This document shows positions 1-10,598 of a stretch of 64,000 bases of DNA, piece after piece. This stretch comes from Anaerostipes rhamnosivorans (GTDB lineage: Bacteria > Bacillota > Clostridia > Lachnospirales > Lachnospiraceae): the NCBI RefSeq assembly GCF_005280655.1, contig NZ_CP040058.1:2580001-2644000 (forward strand), read 5' to 3'. Under the pieces are notes generated by a model. That model was not told the origin of the DNA. It searched no databases and saw only the letters and a program-made list of their open reading frames with translations. How positions within the stretch are numbered: position 1 is the first letter of the stretch; the number at the start of each line of letters is the position of its first letter. A program made the position numbers and the translations under genes.

Positions 1-241
1 TTTCTAAATTTGACTGGGCAATTTCCCCTACAGCAGTAATTTTAAATTCAGCATCATCAATAACCAGTGTATTCCCTTTGCTGATCGTTCCGTCTATCTG
101 GTTGACATCAATGAAATGACAGAAGTCTTTCAATGTGTCCGGAACATTCTCGCCGAACAGCACAAACATTCCTTCGTCATAAAAGGCATCAACCTGGTCT
201 CCCAACTCATAGACAGACGTTTGAAAAATTGTTTTGCTCAT
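1..241 (-). CDS. PTS glucitol/sorbitol-type IIA component, 3'-truncated by window edge
   Basis: The first 80 residues of a IIA protein of the glucitol/sorbitol PTS family, which carries phosphate from HPr to the sugar-specific IIB/IIC in the cytoplasm. The stretch around 'GTISKGNTLVIDD' followed by 'FKITAVGEIAQSNL' matches the conserved core and C-terminal half of GutA/SrlB proteins. The start ATG is at 239-241 and is preceded by a good AGGAGG ribosome binding site. The gene lies 15 bases downstream of nfnB on the same strand, so it may be read through from it. The matching IIB/IIC subunits are not in the window and this gene is unrelated to the galactitol-type PTS at 37-39 kb. Family assignment is by sequence recognition; the true substrate is unknown. 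Confidence 0.75.
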   Translation of the reverse strand, partial: MSKTIFQTSVYELGDQVDAFYDEGMFVLFGENVPDTLKDFCHFIDVNQIDGTISKGNTLVIDDAEFKITAVGEIAQSNLE

Positions 242-256
242 ATCCTGTCCTCCTGA

Positions 257-1645
257 TTATCCTCTTAATTTTTTGTCGATCGCCGCTGCTGCTTTTTTGC
301 CGGCACCCATAGCCAGTATGACGGTTGCCGCACCAGTGACTGTATCTCCTCCTGCATAAACTCCATCTTTGCTTGACTCCATTGTCTCTTCATTGACAAT
401 GATTCCGCCCCATTTTTGAACATCCAGTCCTGGGGTAGTCTGGCGGATCAATGGATTCGGGCTTTGACCGATGGCGATTACGACAGTATCAACATCAATG
501 TCGTAATTGGATCCTTCAATCGGAACAGGAGATCTTCTTCCTGATGCATCAGGCTCACCTAATTCCTGTTTTACAATCTCCATCTTATCTACCCAGCCGT
601 CTTCATTGGCTTTAATAGCAACCGGATTGTTTAAGAATTTGAAGATGATTCCTTCTTCTTTTGCATGGTGAAGTTCCTCCAGACGTGCCGGAGCCTCTTC
701 CTCACTTCTTCTATAAACAATATAAACTTCATCCGCACCCAAGCGTTTTGCTGTTCTTGCTGCATCCATTGCCACGTTTCCTGCTCCCACAACCGCAACT
801 TTCTTTCCGATCTTTACAGGAGTCGGATACTCTGGAAATTCATAACCCTTCATCAGGTTCACACGGGTTAAAAATTCGTTTGCAGAATAAACACCAAGGT
901 AGTTTTCTCCTGGTATATTTAAGAATCTTGGAAGTCCTGCGCCGCTTCCTACAAAAACTGCCTCATACCCCTGCTCCATCAGTTCATCGATGGTGACAGA
1001 TCTTCCAACGATCACATTAGTCTCAATCTTAACTCCGAGATTCTCAACTGACTCTATTTCTTTTGCTACTAAGTCCTTCGGCAGACGGAATTCTGGGATG
1101 CCATAACTCAGTACTCCACCCGGTTTGTGAAGTGCCTCAAAAACAGTAACCTCATATCCCTTTTTAATCAGTTCCCCGGCACAGGTGATACCAGCAGGTC
1201 CGCATCCGACCACTGCAACTTTTTTTCCATTTTTTTCGATGTTCACTTCCACCGGCTTTGCGTTTGCCATATGATAGTCTGCCACGAACCGTTCCATACG
1301 TCCGATTCCCACAGCCTCACCTTTGATTCCTCTGACACATTTCCCTTCGCACTGGTTTTCCTGAGGACATACACGGCCACAGATGGCAGGCAGGGCATTC
1401 TCACTTGTGATCACTTCATAAGCGCCTTCAAAGTCTCCAGCTGCTACCTTTTCAATGAACTCAGGAATCGGTACATTGACCGGACATCCGTTCACACAAG
1501 GTTTATTCTTACAGTTTAAGCAGCGGGTTGCCTCTTCCATAGCCATTTCTTTCGTATATCCCAAAGCAACTTCTTTAAAATTCTTATTCCGAACATTCGG
1601 ATCCTGTTCCGGCATTGCTACTTTATTTGGACTCATATTTGCCAT
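257..1645 (-). CDS. nfnB: NfnB: large subunit of NADH-dependent reduced ferredoxin:NADP+ oxidoreductase (GltA-like)
   Basis: A 462-residue flavoprotein of the glutamate synthase small-subunit family. The N-terminus has two cysteine groups for [4Fe-4S] clusters (C42, C45, C50, C54 and C89, C93, C99, C103). They are followed by an FAD-binding GxGxxG (VVGCGPAG, near residue 146) and an NADPH-binding fold (VVGAGNVAMDA, near 285). GltA-like proteins without a large glutamate synthase subunit beside them, but paired with a PyrK-like flavoprotein, form the Nfn complex. Nfn couples NADH and reduced ferredoxin to NADP+ reduction by electron bifurcation in anaerobes. The partner nfnA ends 2 bases upstream, so the two are translationally linked. 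The alternative annotation as a glutamate synthase beta subunit cannot be excluded from sequence, but no gltB is present. Confidence 0.8.
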   Translation of the reverse strand: MANMSPNKVAMPEQDPNVRNKNFKEVALGYTKEMAMEEATRCLNCKNKPCVNGCPVNVPIPEFIEKVAAGDFEGAYEVITSENALPAICGRVCPQENQCEGKCVRGIKGEAVGIGRMERFVADYHMANAKPVEVNIEKNGKKVAVVGCGPAGITCAGELIKKGYEVTVFEALHKPGGVLSYGIPEFRLPKDLVAKEIESVENLGVKIETNVIVGRSVTIDELMEQGYEAVFVGSGAGLPRFLNIPGENYLGVYSANEFLTRVNLMKGYEFPEYPTPVKIGKKVAVVGAGNVAMDAARTAKRLGADEVYIVYRRSEEEAPARLEELHHAKEEGIIFKFLNNPVAIKANEDGWVDKMEIVKQELGEPDASGRRSPVPIEGSNYDIDVDTVVIAIGQSPNPLIRQTTPGLDVQKWGGIIVNEETMESSKDGVYAGGDTVTGAATVILAMGAGKKAAAAIDKKLRG

Positions 1646-1647
1646 GA

Positions 1648-2469
1648 CTACTTACCCCTCCCAATCTTGCATTCGTGTTCTTCTTCTCTAAACATTGTCT
1701 GACGTTTCATACACTCATCAAAGTTCACCTGGAATCCGTCAAAATCCGGTCCGTCTACGCAGGCGAACTTTGTCTCTCCGCCTACAGTGACGCGGCATCC
1801 GCCGCACATTCCGGTTCCATCAATCATGATAGGATTTAAGGACACCATGGTAGGAATATCGTGCTGTTTTGTAATGTTTACAACATTTTTCATCATGATC
1901 AACGGCCCGATCGCAATCACTTCATCATACTTGACGCCTTTTGCAATCTGATCTTCCAGTACATTGGTAACGAATCCCTTTGTCCCAAGGCTTCCGTCAT
2001 CTGTAGCGATGAAAACATTTTCACAAAACTCTTCAAATTTTTCCTTTAAAATGACAAACTCTGCACTCTTGCCGCCAATTATGACATCAACTGGAACTCC
2101 CATATCGGCAAGCTTGCGCAGCTGAGGGTAAAGTGGTGCTGCACCGACTCCTCCTGCCACACCTAAAACTCTCTCTCTTTTATGTAACATGGATGGCTGT
2201 CCAAGCGGACCAACAAAATCGGCTACAAAATCTCCCTCTTTTTTCTTGCTCAATAATTCCGTAGAATAGCCGACAACCTGATAAATAATTGTGACAGTTT
2301 CTTTCTCTCTGTCATAGTCAGCGATGGTTAAAGGAACCCTCTCTCCATTTTCATCCACGCGGATAATGATGAACTGCCCTGGTTCACATTTCCTTGCTAC
2401 AAACGGCGCGTGAATTTCCATCAATTCAACCAAGTTATTAAGTGTCTCTTTTTTTACTATTTTATACAC
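1648..2469 (-). CDS. nfnA: NfnA: small FAD/[2Fe-2S] subunit of the ferredoxin:NADP+ transhydrogenase
   Basis: A 273-residue PyrK/ferredoxin-reductase-like protein. It has an N-terminal FAD-binding barrel, a nucleotide-binding region around 'VLGVAGGVGAAPLYPQ', and a C-terminal iron-sulfur segment (GMCGGCRVTVGG, then FACVDGPDFDG). In the family this segment holds a [2Fe-2S] cluster by three cysteines and one aspartate. It partners the downstream NfnB subunit. I place the start at the GTG ending at 2469 (VYKIVKKE, the usual NfnA N-terminus), because AGAGGT lies 7 bases before it. The ATG at 2490 would add seven residues and lacks a clear ribosome binding site. A sigma-A promoter sits just upstream at 2508-2535. 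Confidence 0.8.
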   Translation of the reverse strand: MYKIVKKETLNNLVELMEIHAPFVARKCEPGQFIIIRVDENGERVPLTIADYDREKETVTIIYQVVGYSTELLSKKKEGDFVADFVGPLGQPSMLHKRERVLGVAGGVGAAPLYPQLRKLADMGVPVDVIIGGKSAEFVILKEKFEEFCENVFIATDDGSLGTKGFVTNVLEDQIAKGVKYDEVIAIGPLIMMKNVVNITKQHDIPTMVSLNPIMIDGTGMCGGCRVTVGGETKFACVDGPDFDGFQVNFDECMKRQTMFREEEHECKIGRGK

Positions 2470-2507
2470 CAAATACACCTCTTTCTGCATCTTTTAATAT
2501 CTTTTTT

Positions 2508-2535
2508 ATTATATCGTGAATCTGCACAATAGCAA
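2508..2535 (-). promoter_or_regulatory. Probable sigma-A promoter of nfnAB
   Basis: On the minus strand, TTGCTA (2530-2535) and TATAAT (2508-2513) are separated by 16 bases. They lie about 40 bases upstream of the chosen nfnA start. The perfect -10 box makes this the best promoter candidate here. Confidence 0.6.
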
Positions 2536-2653
2536 AGCATTTTTTGCAAATTCTTAAAATACTCTTAATAAAAGCAAAAACCATCCCTTGTTTCGGCATA
2601 GCAAAGTGTTGAAATACATCTATGCAAACAGAACTTTTGTGTATTTAGGCCAC

Positions 2654-2681
2654 AAAAAGAGAAGGTACTTGTGCCCTTCTC
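2654..2681 (-). terminator. Intrinsic terminator after the coiled-coil gene
   Basis: A 7-bp perfect stem (GAGAAGG at 2659-2665 with CCTTCTC at 2675-2681) is followed on the minus strand by a short U run (2654-2658). It overlaps the last few bases before the stop codon at 2683. Confidence 0.65.
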
Positions 2682-2682
2682 C

Positions 2683-4158
2683 TTACAATATCTTATTGAG
2701 TCTGTCACTGTGGTCGATCACGGTCTTTTTTAGAAGTTCTATATCTGTCTCAAGGACCTCCTGCCTTTTGATGACCATCTTGTATCTGGATGAATCTTCC
2801 CGGTTTTCAAACAAAACATTCAGTTTTGTACAGATCTCATTTTCCAAGATCATATGGATATCTGAGAAACCAGATTCCATTGCAGTTCTGAGTCCGGACA
2901 CTTCCCCTTCGGTACGTTCCAGACGAGACGCTATAGAGTCTGTCTTCTCAGAAAGAAGATTTGTCTTTTCTGCAAGAATATCAGTCCGCTGAAGCAGCAG
3001 ACTGTTTTGTTCACACAAAAGCTGTGTCGTTCTGTCTAATCTATCTGTTTTTTCTTCCAGAGAATCTGTTCTTTTCCTTAGCTGCTTAATATCGTGTTCC
3101 ATTCTATCAGTTTTTTGATCCAGACGACAGATGCTCTGATTCATCTCATCGGTTTTTTCATTCAGGTTTTGGATATTCTGCTCCATTGCATCAGTCTTTT
3201 GATTCAGGTTCTGGATATCCCTCTCCATTACATCGGTCTTTTGATCCAATCTCTTAAGATCCTTGCTCAGAGTATCCGTTTTCTCTTCCAAGATATCAGT
3301 TTTTTTATCCAGTCTCTGAATATCCTGACTCAGCTTATCGGTCTTCTCATCCAGCCTCTGAATATCCTGTGTCAACCCGTCGGTCTTCTCATCCAGTCTC
3401 TGAATGTCCTGTGTCAACCCGTCGGTCTTCTCATCCAGTCTGTGAATGTCCTGTGTCAACCCGTCGGTCTTCTCATCCAGTCTCTGAATGTCCCGGCTCA
3501 TCCCGTCAGTCTTTTCGTTCAGCTTCTGGACATCCTGTGTCAATCCGTCAGCCTTCTCATCTAGTTTCTGGATATCCTGTGTCAGTCCGTCAGTCTTCTC
3601 GTCCAGTCTCTGGATGTCCCGGCTCATCCCGTCGGTCTTTTCGTCCAACCTATGGATATCCTGCGTCAGTCCGTCAGTCTTCTCGTCCAGCCTCTGGATG
3701 TCCCGGCTCATCCCGTCGGTCTTTTCGTCCAACCTATGGATATCCTGCGTCAGTCCGTCAGTCTTCTCGTCCAGCCTCTGGATGTCCCGGCTCATCCCGT
3801 CGGTCTTTTCGTCCAACCTATGGATATCCTGTGTCAGTCCATCAGTCTTCTCATCCAGTCTCTGGATATTCTGTGTCAGTCCGTCAGTCTTCTCGTCCAG
3901 CCTCTGGATATCCTGTGTCAGTCCATCAGTCTTCTCGTCCAGCCCCTGGATGTCCCGGCCCAATCCGTCAGTTTTCTCGTTCAGCTTCTGAATGTCCTGA
4001 CCCAGCACATCTGTTTTTTCTTCCAGTTTTTCTGTCTTAACAGTCAGCAGGTCAACCTTTCCCTCCACACGCTCCATTCTTCCGTCAAATGTAATCATAC
4101 TGGAATTCATCTGTTGCATTAAATCATACATGTCTTTCATCATCTGTTCTTCAGGCAA
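2683..4158 (-). CDS. Long coiled-coil protein made of 14-residue tandem repeats, function unknown
   Basis: A 491-residue soluble protein without signal peptide or membrane segment. Residues 45-282 are 17 consecutive 14-residue units of the form LDEKTDGLTQDIQR, with alternating GLTQDIHR and GMSRDIQR variants. Degenerate units continue to about residue 385. Leu/Met and Thr/Ile recur with heptad spacing, so the whole stretch should form a very long, highly charged coiled coil. The N-terminal 40 and C-terminal ~90 residues are not repetitive. The start is a TTG at 4158 with GGAAG seven bases upstream; the nearby ATG at 4165 is out of frame. The gene stands alone between two terminators. I do not recognise a family. 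A cytoskeletal, spacer or phage-tail-like role is conceivable but unsupported. Confidence 0.75.
   Translation of the reverse strand: MPEEQMMKDMYDLMQQMNSSMITFDGRMERVEGKVDLLTVKTEKLEEKTDVLGQDIQKLNEKTDGLGRDIQGLDEKTDGLTQDIQRLDEKTDGLTQNIQRLDEKTDGLTQDIHRLDEKTDGMSRDIQRLDEKTDGLTQDIHRLDEKTDGMSRDIQRLDEKTDGLTQDIHRLDEKTDGMSRDIQRLDEKTDGLTQDIQKLDEKADGLTQDVQKLNEKTDGMSRDIQRLDEKTDGLTQDIHRLDEKTDGLTQDIQRLDEKTDGLTQDIQRLDEKTDKLSQDIQRLDKKTDILEEKTDTLSKDLKRLDQKTDVMERDIQNLNQKTDAMEQNIQNLNEKTDEMNQSICRLDQKTDRMEHDIKQLRKRTDSLEEKTDRLDRTTQLLCEQNSLLLQRTDILAEKTNLLSEKTDSIASRLERTEGEVSGLRTAMESGFSDIHMILENEICTKLNVLFENREDSSRYKMVIKRQEVLETDIELLKKTVIDHSDRLNKIL
3360..4020 (-). repeat. 42-bp tandem repeats with perfect 84-bp higher-order copies inside the coiled-coil gene
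   Basis: The coding repeat has a 42-bp period. Two adjacent 84-bp units (3616-3699 and 3700-3783) are identical, and a third begins at 3784 and stays identical for about 45 bases. Such identity points to recent duplication, so copy number probably varies between strains. Confidence 0.9.
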
Positions 4159-4262
4159 AACATCACTTCCTTTCTTCTACAAATGTTATAAATTGTAAAT
4201 ATTATACTTCTTTTACTCTTTTATGTCCAGTCATTTGTACTAGAATACCTTTTTCATGTCAT

Positions 4263-4298
4263 AAAAAAAAGAAGACTGACGTATTTATCAGTCTTCTT
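4263..4298 (-). terminator. Intrinsic terminator of groESL
   Basis: An 11-bp perfect stem (4269-4279 with 4288-4298) with an 8-base loop is followed on the minus strand by a run of eight U (4263-4270). It lies 47 bases past the groEL stop. Confidence 0.85.
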
Positions 4299-4344
4299 CC
4301 TATATCTGTATTCCTTTTACATCTTAATTCTATCCGTATGCGGA

Positions 4345-5994
<1,650 letters not shown>

Positions 5995-6267
5995 TTATTC
6001 TACAACTGCTAAAATATCGTTCTGTTTTACGATGATGTACTCATCATCTCCACATTTTACTTCAGTTCCCGCATATTTGGAATAGATGACTTTCTGTCCG
6101 TTTTCTACTTCCATTTTTACTTCATCCGTTCCAGGTCCTACTGCAACAACTTCCGCTTCCTGCGGTTTTTCCTGAGATGCTGTTGTCAACACGATTCCGG
6201 ATTTTGTGGTAGTCTCTGCTTCTAACTGTTTCAGTACTACTCTGTCTCCTAATGGTTTTAAATTCAT
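5995..6267 (-). CDS. groES: Co-chaperonin GroES (Hsp10)
   Basis: A 90-residue co-chaperonin that caps the GroEL ring. It opens with the conserved 'LKPLGDRVVLK' and contains the usual 'VIYSKYAGTEVK' and 'YIIVKQNDILAV' strands. The length is typical. It is the first gene of the groES-groEL operon. The start at 6267 is preceded by GGAGG, with the CIRCE operator 57 bases upstream, so heat-shock control by HrcA is expected; hrcA itself is not in the window. Confidence 0.98.
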   Translation of the reverse strand: MNLKPLGDRVVLKQLEAETTTKSGIVLTTASQEKPQEAEVVAVGPGTDEVKMEVENGQKVIYSKYAGTEVKCGDDEYIIVKQNDILAVVE

Positions 6268-6323
6268 ATCATTACCTCCTAAAATTCAGATGAAATTCTT
6301 TTGTCTTATTTACCCGATTATTG

Positions 6324-6350
6324 TTAGCACTCACTTAGCTCGAGTGCTAA
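6324..6350 (-). promoter_or_regulatory. CIRCE element (HrcA operator) of groESL
   Basis: A perfect match to the CIRCE consensus TTAGCACTC-N9-GAGTGCTAA (arms 6324-6332 and 6342-6350). In Firmicutes HrcA binds this palindrome and represses groESL under non-stress conditions. Confidence 0.97.
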
Positions 6351-6361
6351 TCACAAAATAT

Positions 6362-6389
6362 AGTATAACACCCTATCAAAAAAATGCAA
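6362..6389 (-). promoter_or_regulatory. Sigma-A promoter of groESL
   Basis: TTGCAT (6384-6389) and TATACT (6362-6367) on the minus strand are 16 bases apart. They lie directly upstream of the CIRCE operator, the usual arrangement for HrcA-controlled promoters. Confidence 0.7.
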
Positions 6390-6410
6390 GAGCTTTTTCG
6401 AAAAATTTTA

Positions 6411-7001
6411 TCACTTTTCATCAACCAGCCGATAGAGGTCTCCAAACTCTTTCCGCGCCTGTTTTGTACACTGTCTGACGAAATCTGTCTTAGCTCTCGT
6501 ATATGCATCTCTGTCGTGCTCAAACCGCTTTTGAAGTCCGATCTTCAATTTGCCATACTCCTCCGCAGCTCCTTTATGCCTCCTTAAATAGTCACGGAAA
6601 TATAATTCATCCCAATCTCCGGGATACCGAACATGGAGATGGTAAACCCGTTTGGCAAATCCGTTTAATGTATACCCCTTCAGGAACGTCATGTGGGGTG
6701 GCGGATTCTTCGGCTGTTTTGTATAGATATAACCTTCCTTTTGGAGAACTGAGGCCAAATGTTCTAAATTATATCCCTCTTTAATCTCCAATAAAATATC
6801 AATCGTTGGCTTTGCCAATAGTCCCTCGACCGCGGTGCTGCCGATGTGGCTGATCCGGGCCACGTGTTCCTTTCCGATTATGTGGAGCAAAAGCTTCCTT
6901 TCATTTTCATACATCTGTTTCCATTCCTTTTTATGCCCGGTTAAAATGATAGGAAAGAGTATCCAAAGTTCTTCGTTGGACATTTCCGTAAGCTTTTTCA
7001 T
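6411..7001 (-). CDS. GrpB family protein (UPF0157, nucleotidyltransferase fold)
   Basis: A 196-residue cytoplasmic protein of the GrpB/UPF0157 family. Diagnostic segments are 'HIGSTAVEGLLAKPTIDILLEI', where the GS and DI positions resemble the nucleotidyltransferase active-site pattern, and 'HLHVRYPGDWDELYFRDYLR'. The family belongs to the nucleotidyltransferase superfamily but its substrate is not established; some members are fused to CoaE. The start ATG at 7001 follows a GGGGA-type ribosome binding site. It lies 43 bases downstream of glnS and ends 60 bases from the groES promoter region, so it is probably the tail of the glnS transcript. Confidence 0.85.
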   Translation of the reverse strand: MKKLTEMSNEELWILFPIILTGHKKEWKQMYENERKLLLHIIGKEHVARISHIGSTAVEGLLAKPTIDILLEIKEGYNLEHLASVLQKEGYIYTKQPKNPPPHMTFLKGYTLNGFAKRVYHLHVRYPGDWDELYFRDYLRRHKGAAEEYGKLKIGLQKRFEHDRDAYTRAKTDFVRQCTKQARKEFGDLYRLVDEK

Positions 7002-7044
7002 GATTTCCCCTTTCTTTATTGTCGTAAAACAGCTTATCTTTCTC

Positions 7045-8703
7045 TTATTTTGGCTGATAGGAACTTTTCATGGAGACAATCCGGTTAAATACCATATGCT
7101 CCGGTGTAGTATCCTTTGTATCAAGACAGAAGTATCCCTGCCTTACAAACTGAAAACTATCGCCGGGAGCGGCCTCTAAAAGACATGGCTCCACATAGCA
7201 ATCCGTGAGTATCTTAAGAGAATCCGGATTCAGGTTGATCGATCCGTCCTCATTATAGACACCTTTTTCCTCATCCACGATATTTTCGTATAACCGGACT
7301 TCCGCCTTCTTGGCAAACGGCACTGCCACCCAATGTATGGTGCCCTTAACCTTTCTTCCATCTGGACTGTTTCCTCCTCTGGATTCAGGATCATAAGTGC
7401 AGTGAACTTCGGTCACATTACCATCTTCATCAGTTACGTAATCCGTGCAGGTCACGAAATATCCATTCATCAGACGCACTTCATTGCCCGGATATAAGCG
7501 GAAGTACTTCTTCGGACGCTCAATCTTAAAGTCATCCCTTTCAATATAAAGTTCCCTGCAGAACGGAACCTTTCTCACTCCCATCTCTTCATTTTCCTGA
7601 TTGTTTTTCACTTCCATATACTCTACCTGGTCTTCTGGATAATTTGTAATGACCAGTTTGACTGGATCCAGGATGGCTGAAACCCTTGGCTTTTTCAGTT
7701 TCAGATCATCTCTGATACAGTACTCAAGCATGGCGTAATCTACAGAACTGTGACTCTTGGCCACGCCGACCAGTTCCATGAATCTACGGATAGACTCTGG
7801 AGTATAACCGCGGCGTCTTAATGCGGATAATGTCACCAGTCTCGGATCATCCCATCCGTCTACGATTCCCTCATCTACTAACTTCTTAATATAACGCTTT
7901 CCTGTCACCACATTGGTCAGGTAAAGCTTTGCAAATTCAATCTGTTTCGGAGGATGCTCAAATTCACACTCCTGTACGACCCAGTCATATAACGGCCTGT
8001 GATCCTCAAACTCCAGGGTACAGATGGAATGAGTCACACCTTCAAAGGCATCCTCTAGAGGATGGGCAAAATCATACATAGGATAAATACACCAATCCCC
8101 GCCAGTGTTGTGATGCTCCATTCTGGCAATACGGTAAAGGATTGGATCCCTCATGTTCATATTGCCGGAAGTCATATCAATCTTAGCGCGGAGCACCTTG
8201 CTTCCGTCCTCAAACTCCCCGTTTTTCATCGCCCGGAATAACACAAGATTTTCTTCCGGAGTACGGTCTCTGTATGGGCTGTTTTTTCCCGGCTCCGTCA
8301 AAGTCCCTCTGTATTCCCTTATCTCTTCTGGTGTCAGATCACACACATAGGCCTTTCCTTTTTTAATCAAAAGCTCTGCGCATTCATACATCCTGTCAAA
8401 ATAGCTGGATGCAAAATAAATATTCTGGTCATAGTCTGCTCCGAGCCATTCCACATCCTCTTTGATTGATTCCACATATTCTGTCTTTTCCTTTGTGGGG
8501 TTTGTATCATCAAAACGGAAATGAAAATCCCCTCCGTACTCCTTGGCCAGACCATAGTTTAAAAGAATCGACTTGGCATGTCCGATATGCAGGTAACCGT
8601 TTGGCTCCGGTGGAAACCTGGTTACAATTTTTTCGTATTTCCCTTCTTTCAGATCCTCATCAATGATCTGCTCAATAAAATTTTTTGAGATGACCTCTTC
8701 CAT
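7045..8703 (-). CDS. glnS: Glutaminyl-tRNA synthetase
   Basis: A 552-residue class I aminoacyl-tRNA synthetase charging tRNA-Gln with glutamine. The catalytic HIGH box is in '[15 protein letters not shown]' (about residues 31-45), and the KMSKS-equivalent is 'VAKSHSS' (about residue 318). The two C-terminal beta-barrel anticodon-binding domains are present ('[17 protein letters not shown]', 'KGTIHWVAV'). Having a direct GlnRS is notable because many Firmicutes make Gln-tRNA by amidation with GatCAB; GlnRS is found in some Clostridia. The gene is 54 bases downstream of radA. No T-box leader is visible upstream. Confidence 0.95.
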   Translation of the reverse strand: MEEVISKNFIEQIIDEDLKEGKYEKIVTRFPPEPNGYLHIGHAKSILLNYGLAKEYGGDFHFRFDDTNPTKEKTEYVESIKEDVEWLGADYDQNIYFASSYFDRMYECAELLIKKGKAYVCDLTPEEIREYRGTLTEPGKNSPYRDRTPEENLVLFRAMKNGEFEDGSKVLRAKIDMTSGNMNMRDPILYRIARMEHHNTGGDWCIYPMYDFAHPLEDAFEGVTHSICTLEFEDHRPLYDWVVQECEFEHPPKQIEFAKLYLTNVVTGKRYIKKLVDEGIVDGWDDPRLVTLSALRRRGYTPESIRRFMELVGVAKSHSSVDYAMLEYCIRDDLKLKKPRVSAILDPVKLVITNYPEDQVEYMEVKNNQENEEMGVRKVPFCRELYIERDDFKIERPKKYFRLYPGNEVRLMNGYFVTCTDYVTDEDGNVTEVHCTYDPESRGGNSPDGRKVKGTIHWVAVPFAKKAEVRLYENIVDEEKGVYNEDGSINLNPDSLKILTDCYVEPCLLEAAPGDSFQFVRQGYFCLDTKDTTPEHMVFNRIVSMKSSYQPK

Positions 8704-8757
8704 TGTGTCTCCATTCCTCCATACTTTTCATTATTCTTTAATAATATAAGACATAAT

Positions 8758-10113
8758 TTAAATACAATCAAGGGCTTCCCTTACATTTGCCACACCCAGA
8801 AGCCGCATCTTTGTCTTGATCTTTAAGCTGTCCACATTTGCCTTGGGCAGAATACAGGTTTTAAATCCAAGCTTCTCTGCCTCCTTGATCCTCTGGTCAC
8901 CCTGGGATACTCTCCTGATCTCTCCCACAAGACCCACCTCGCCGAAAATGATCGTGTCCTCAGGCAAAGGCAGATTTTTATAGCTGGATGCAATGGCTAA
9001 AATGATCCCTAGGTCGATGGCTGGCTCCCCGAGCCTCATACCCCCGGCCAGGTTTACATAGGCGTCACAGCCGCCCAGCTGCAGGCCGACCCTCTTTTCC
9101 AAGACTGCCATGAGAAGATTGACCCTGTTGTAGTCGATCCCCACGGCAGTCCTCCTGGGCATCTGGAAGCTGGTTGGGGAGATCAGTGCCTGGATCTCAA
9201 TGAGAATCGGCCTGGTTCCCTCCAGTGAACATACCACCACAGAACCTGAGGCATCCACAGGACGGCCATTTAACATCATCTTGGATGGATTTTCCACCTC
9301 CACAAGACCGTTTCCGCACATCTCAAACACTCCGATCTCATTTGTGGAGCCAAAGCGGTTTTTTACGCCCCTCAGGATCCGGTATGCCGCTTCTCTCTCT
9401 CCTTCAAAATAAAGGACCGTATCCACCATATGCTCCAGTGTCCTCGGCCCTGCCACAACGCCTTCCTTTGTCACATGTCCCACAATAAAGACAGCGATAT
9501 TTTCTTCCTTGGCGATGCGCATCATCTGCGCGGTCACTTCCCTAACCTGAGAAACACTACCCGCCGCAGCGGTGAGTTCTTCACTGTACATGGTCTGGAT
9601 AGAGTCGATTACCACAAATTCTGGCCGGACCTTCCGAACCGACTCCAGGATCTCTTCTAAATTTGTCTCACAAAACAGGAGAAGCTCATCTTCAAATGTT
9701 CCAATCCTCTCAGCGCGCATCTTGATCTGGTGAGCCGACTCTTCCCCGGAAACATACAGAACCTTTCGTTTTGCATTGACTAAATTCCTGCAGACCTGGA
9801 GAAGCAGAGTGGATTTACCAATTCCCGGATCTCCTCCCACCAGCGAAAGGGAACCGGTCACAATGCCTCCTCCAAGGACTCTGTCCAGCTCACCGATGCC
9901 TGTGGGAATCCGCTCCTCGCTCTTTATAGAAACCTCGGACATACTCATAGGAGAGGCAGAAGCCCGCTTGGGCTTTGCCCCTCCCTTTTTTGTCACTGAC
10001 TGCTTTTCTTCTACAAAGGTGTTCCATGATTTGCAGGCCGGACACTGTCCCATCCACTTGGACGATTCATGTCCGCACTCGCTGCAGAAAAATACGGTTT
10101 TTGCCTTTGCCAT
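8758..10113 (-). CDS. radA: DNA repair protein RadA (RadA/Sms)
   Basis: A 451-residue RecA-like ATPase that drives branch migration of recombination intermediates. It starts with a four-cysteine zinc finger (CSECGHESSKWMGQCPAC, residues 10-27). It then has Walker A 'GGDPGIGKSTLLLQ' (about 93-106), the family-specific KNRFG motif ('GVKNRFGSTNEIG'), and a C-terminal Lon-protease-like domain ('YDAYVNLAGG'-type segment). The length is normal. It sits downstream of clpC and a small conserved gene, echoing the clpC-radA neighbourhood of Bacillus and its relatives. Confidence 0.97.
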   Translation of the reverse strand: MAKAKTVFFCSECGHESSKWMGQCPACKSWNTFVEEKQSVTKKGGAKPKRASASPMSMSEVSIKSEERIPTGIGELDRVLGGGIVTGSLSLVGGDPGIGKSTLLLQVCRNLVNAKRKVLYVSGEESAHQIKMRAERIGTFEDELLLFCETNLEEILESVRKVRPEFVVIDSIQTMYSEELTAAAGSVSQVREVTAQMMRIAKEENIAVFIVGHVTKEGVVAGPRTLEHMVDTVLYFEGEREAAYRILRGVKNRFGSTNEIGVFEMCGNGLVEVENPSKMMLNGRPVDASGSVVVCSLEGTRPILIEIQALISPTSFQMPRRTAVGIDYNRVNLLMAVLEKRVGLQLGGCDAYVNLAGGMRLGEPAIDLGIILAIASSYKNLPLPEDTIIFGEVGLVGEIRRVSQGDQRIKEAEKLGFKTCILPKANVDSLKIKTKMRLLGVANVREALDCI

Positions 10114-10128
10114 ATCAGTTCCTGCTCC

Positions 10129-10542
10129 CTACTGTTTCTTCACACGGACCATAGCGGTCATGCCTGGATTCAACTCAACACTCAGGATCAGCTTTCCTCC
10201 GAGGTTTGCCTTCATGGTTCCTACGTTGGTATTGTCTATATACACGCGGTACTCTTGTTCAGGCTCCACTTCCAGGGTTACCTGTACATCCTCTGATGCC
10301 TCGATCTCAAATGCCACTCCATCTGTTGTTGCAGCAAAATTATGGACTGCGGATCCCGGTACAGATTCAAAGATCAGCTGTCCGTTCTTATCCAGCTTCG
10401 TCATTGTCTTGAAGGTCTTGACTTTGTACATATCCCCTTCAAATTCAATCTTGTCCTTTTTGGCTTTCGTATCTAATGTGTAATCTCCGAAGCTTAATGT
10501 CCCATTTTCTTCGCTGCGAAACAACTCTGTTACCACTGACAT
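10129..10542 (-). CDS. Conserved protein of unknown function between clpC and radA
   Basis: A 137-residue acidic protein with no signal peptide or membrane segment. It is rich in predicted beta strands ('TYTLDTKAKKDKIEFEG'-like, 'QVTLEVEPEQEYRVYIDN', 'NLGGKLILSVELNPG'). I believe similar short proteins occur in other Clostridia, often with an unhelpful endosialidase-like name, but I cannot assign a function. It has a strong GGAGGATAAGAAC ribosome binding site before the ATG at 10542. It is 15 bases upstream of radA and 56 bases downstream of clpC, so it is almost certainly in their operon. Confidence 0.6.
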   Translation of the reverse strand: MSVVTELFRSEENGTLSFGDYTLDTKAKKDKIEFEGDMYKVKTFKTMTKLDKNGQLIFESVPGSAVHNFAATTDGVAFEIEASEDVQVTLEVEPEQEYRVYIDNTNVGTMKANLGGKLILSVELNPGMTAMVRVKKQ

Positions 10543-10598
10543 GTTCTTATCCTCCTATTAAATCTGCATTTGTTATTTTATTATATAATATTTCATAC

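Noticed and set aside
257..1645. Annotation of NfnB as glutamate synthase beta subunit
   Set aside because: No large glutamate synthase gene is adjacent, while an NfnA-type partner is; kept only as an alternative.
3360..4020. CRISPR-like regular repeats
   Set aside because: Repeats are contiguous, without unique spacers, and maintain the reading frame of the coiled-coil protein.
3094..4122. Several long open frames on the plus strand opposite the coiled-coil gene
   Set aside because: They arise because the 42-bp repeat keeps the other frames free of stops; the products are simple Ser/Arg/Pro or Leu/Ile repeats with no ribosome binding sites, and codon pattern favours the minus-strand gene.
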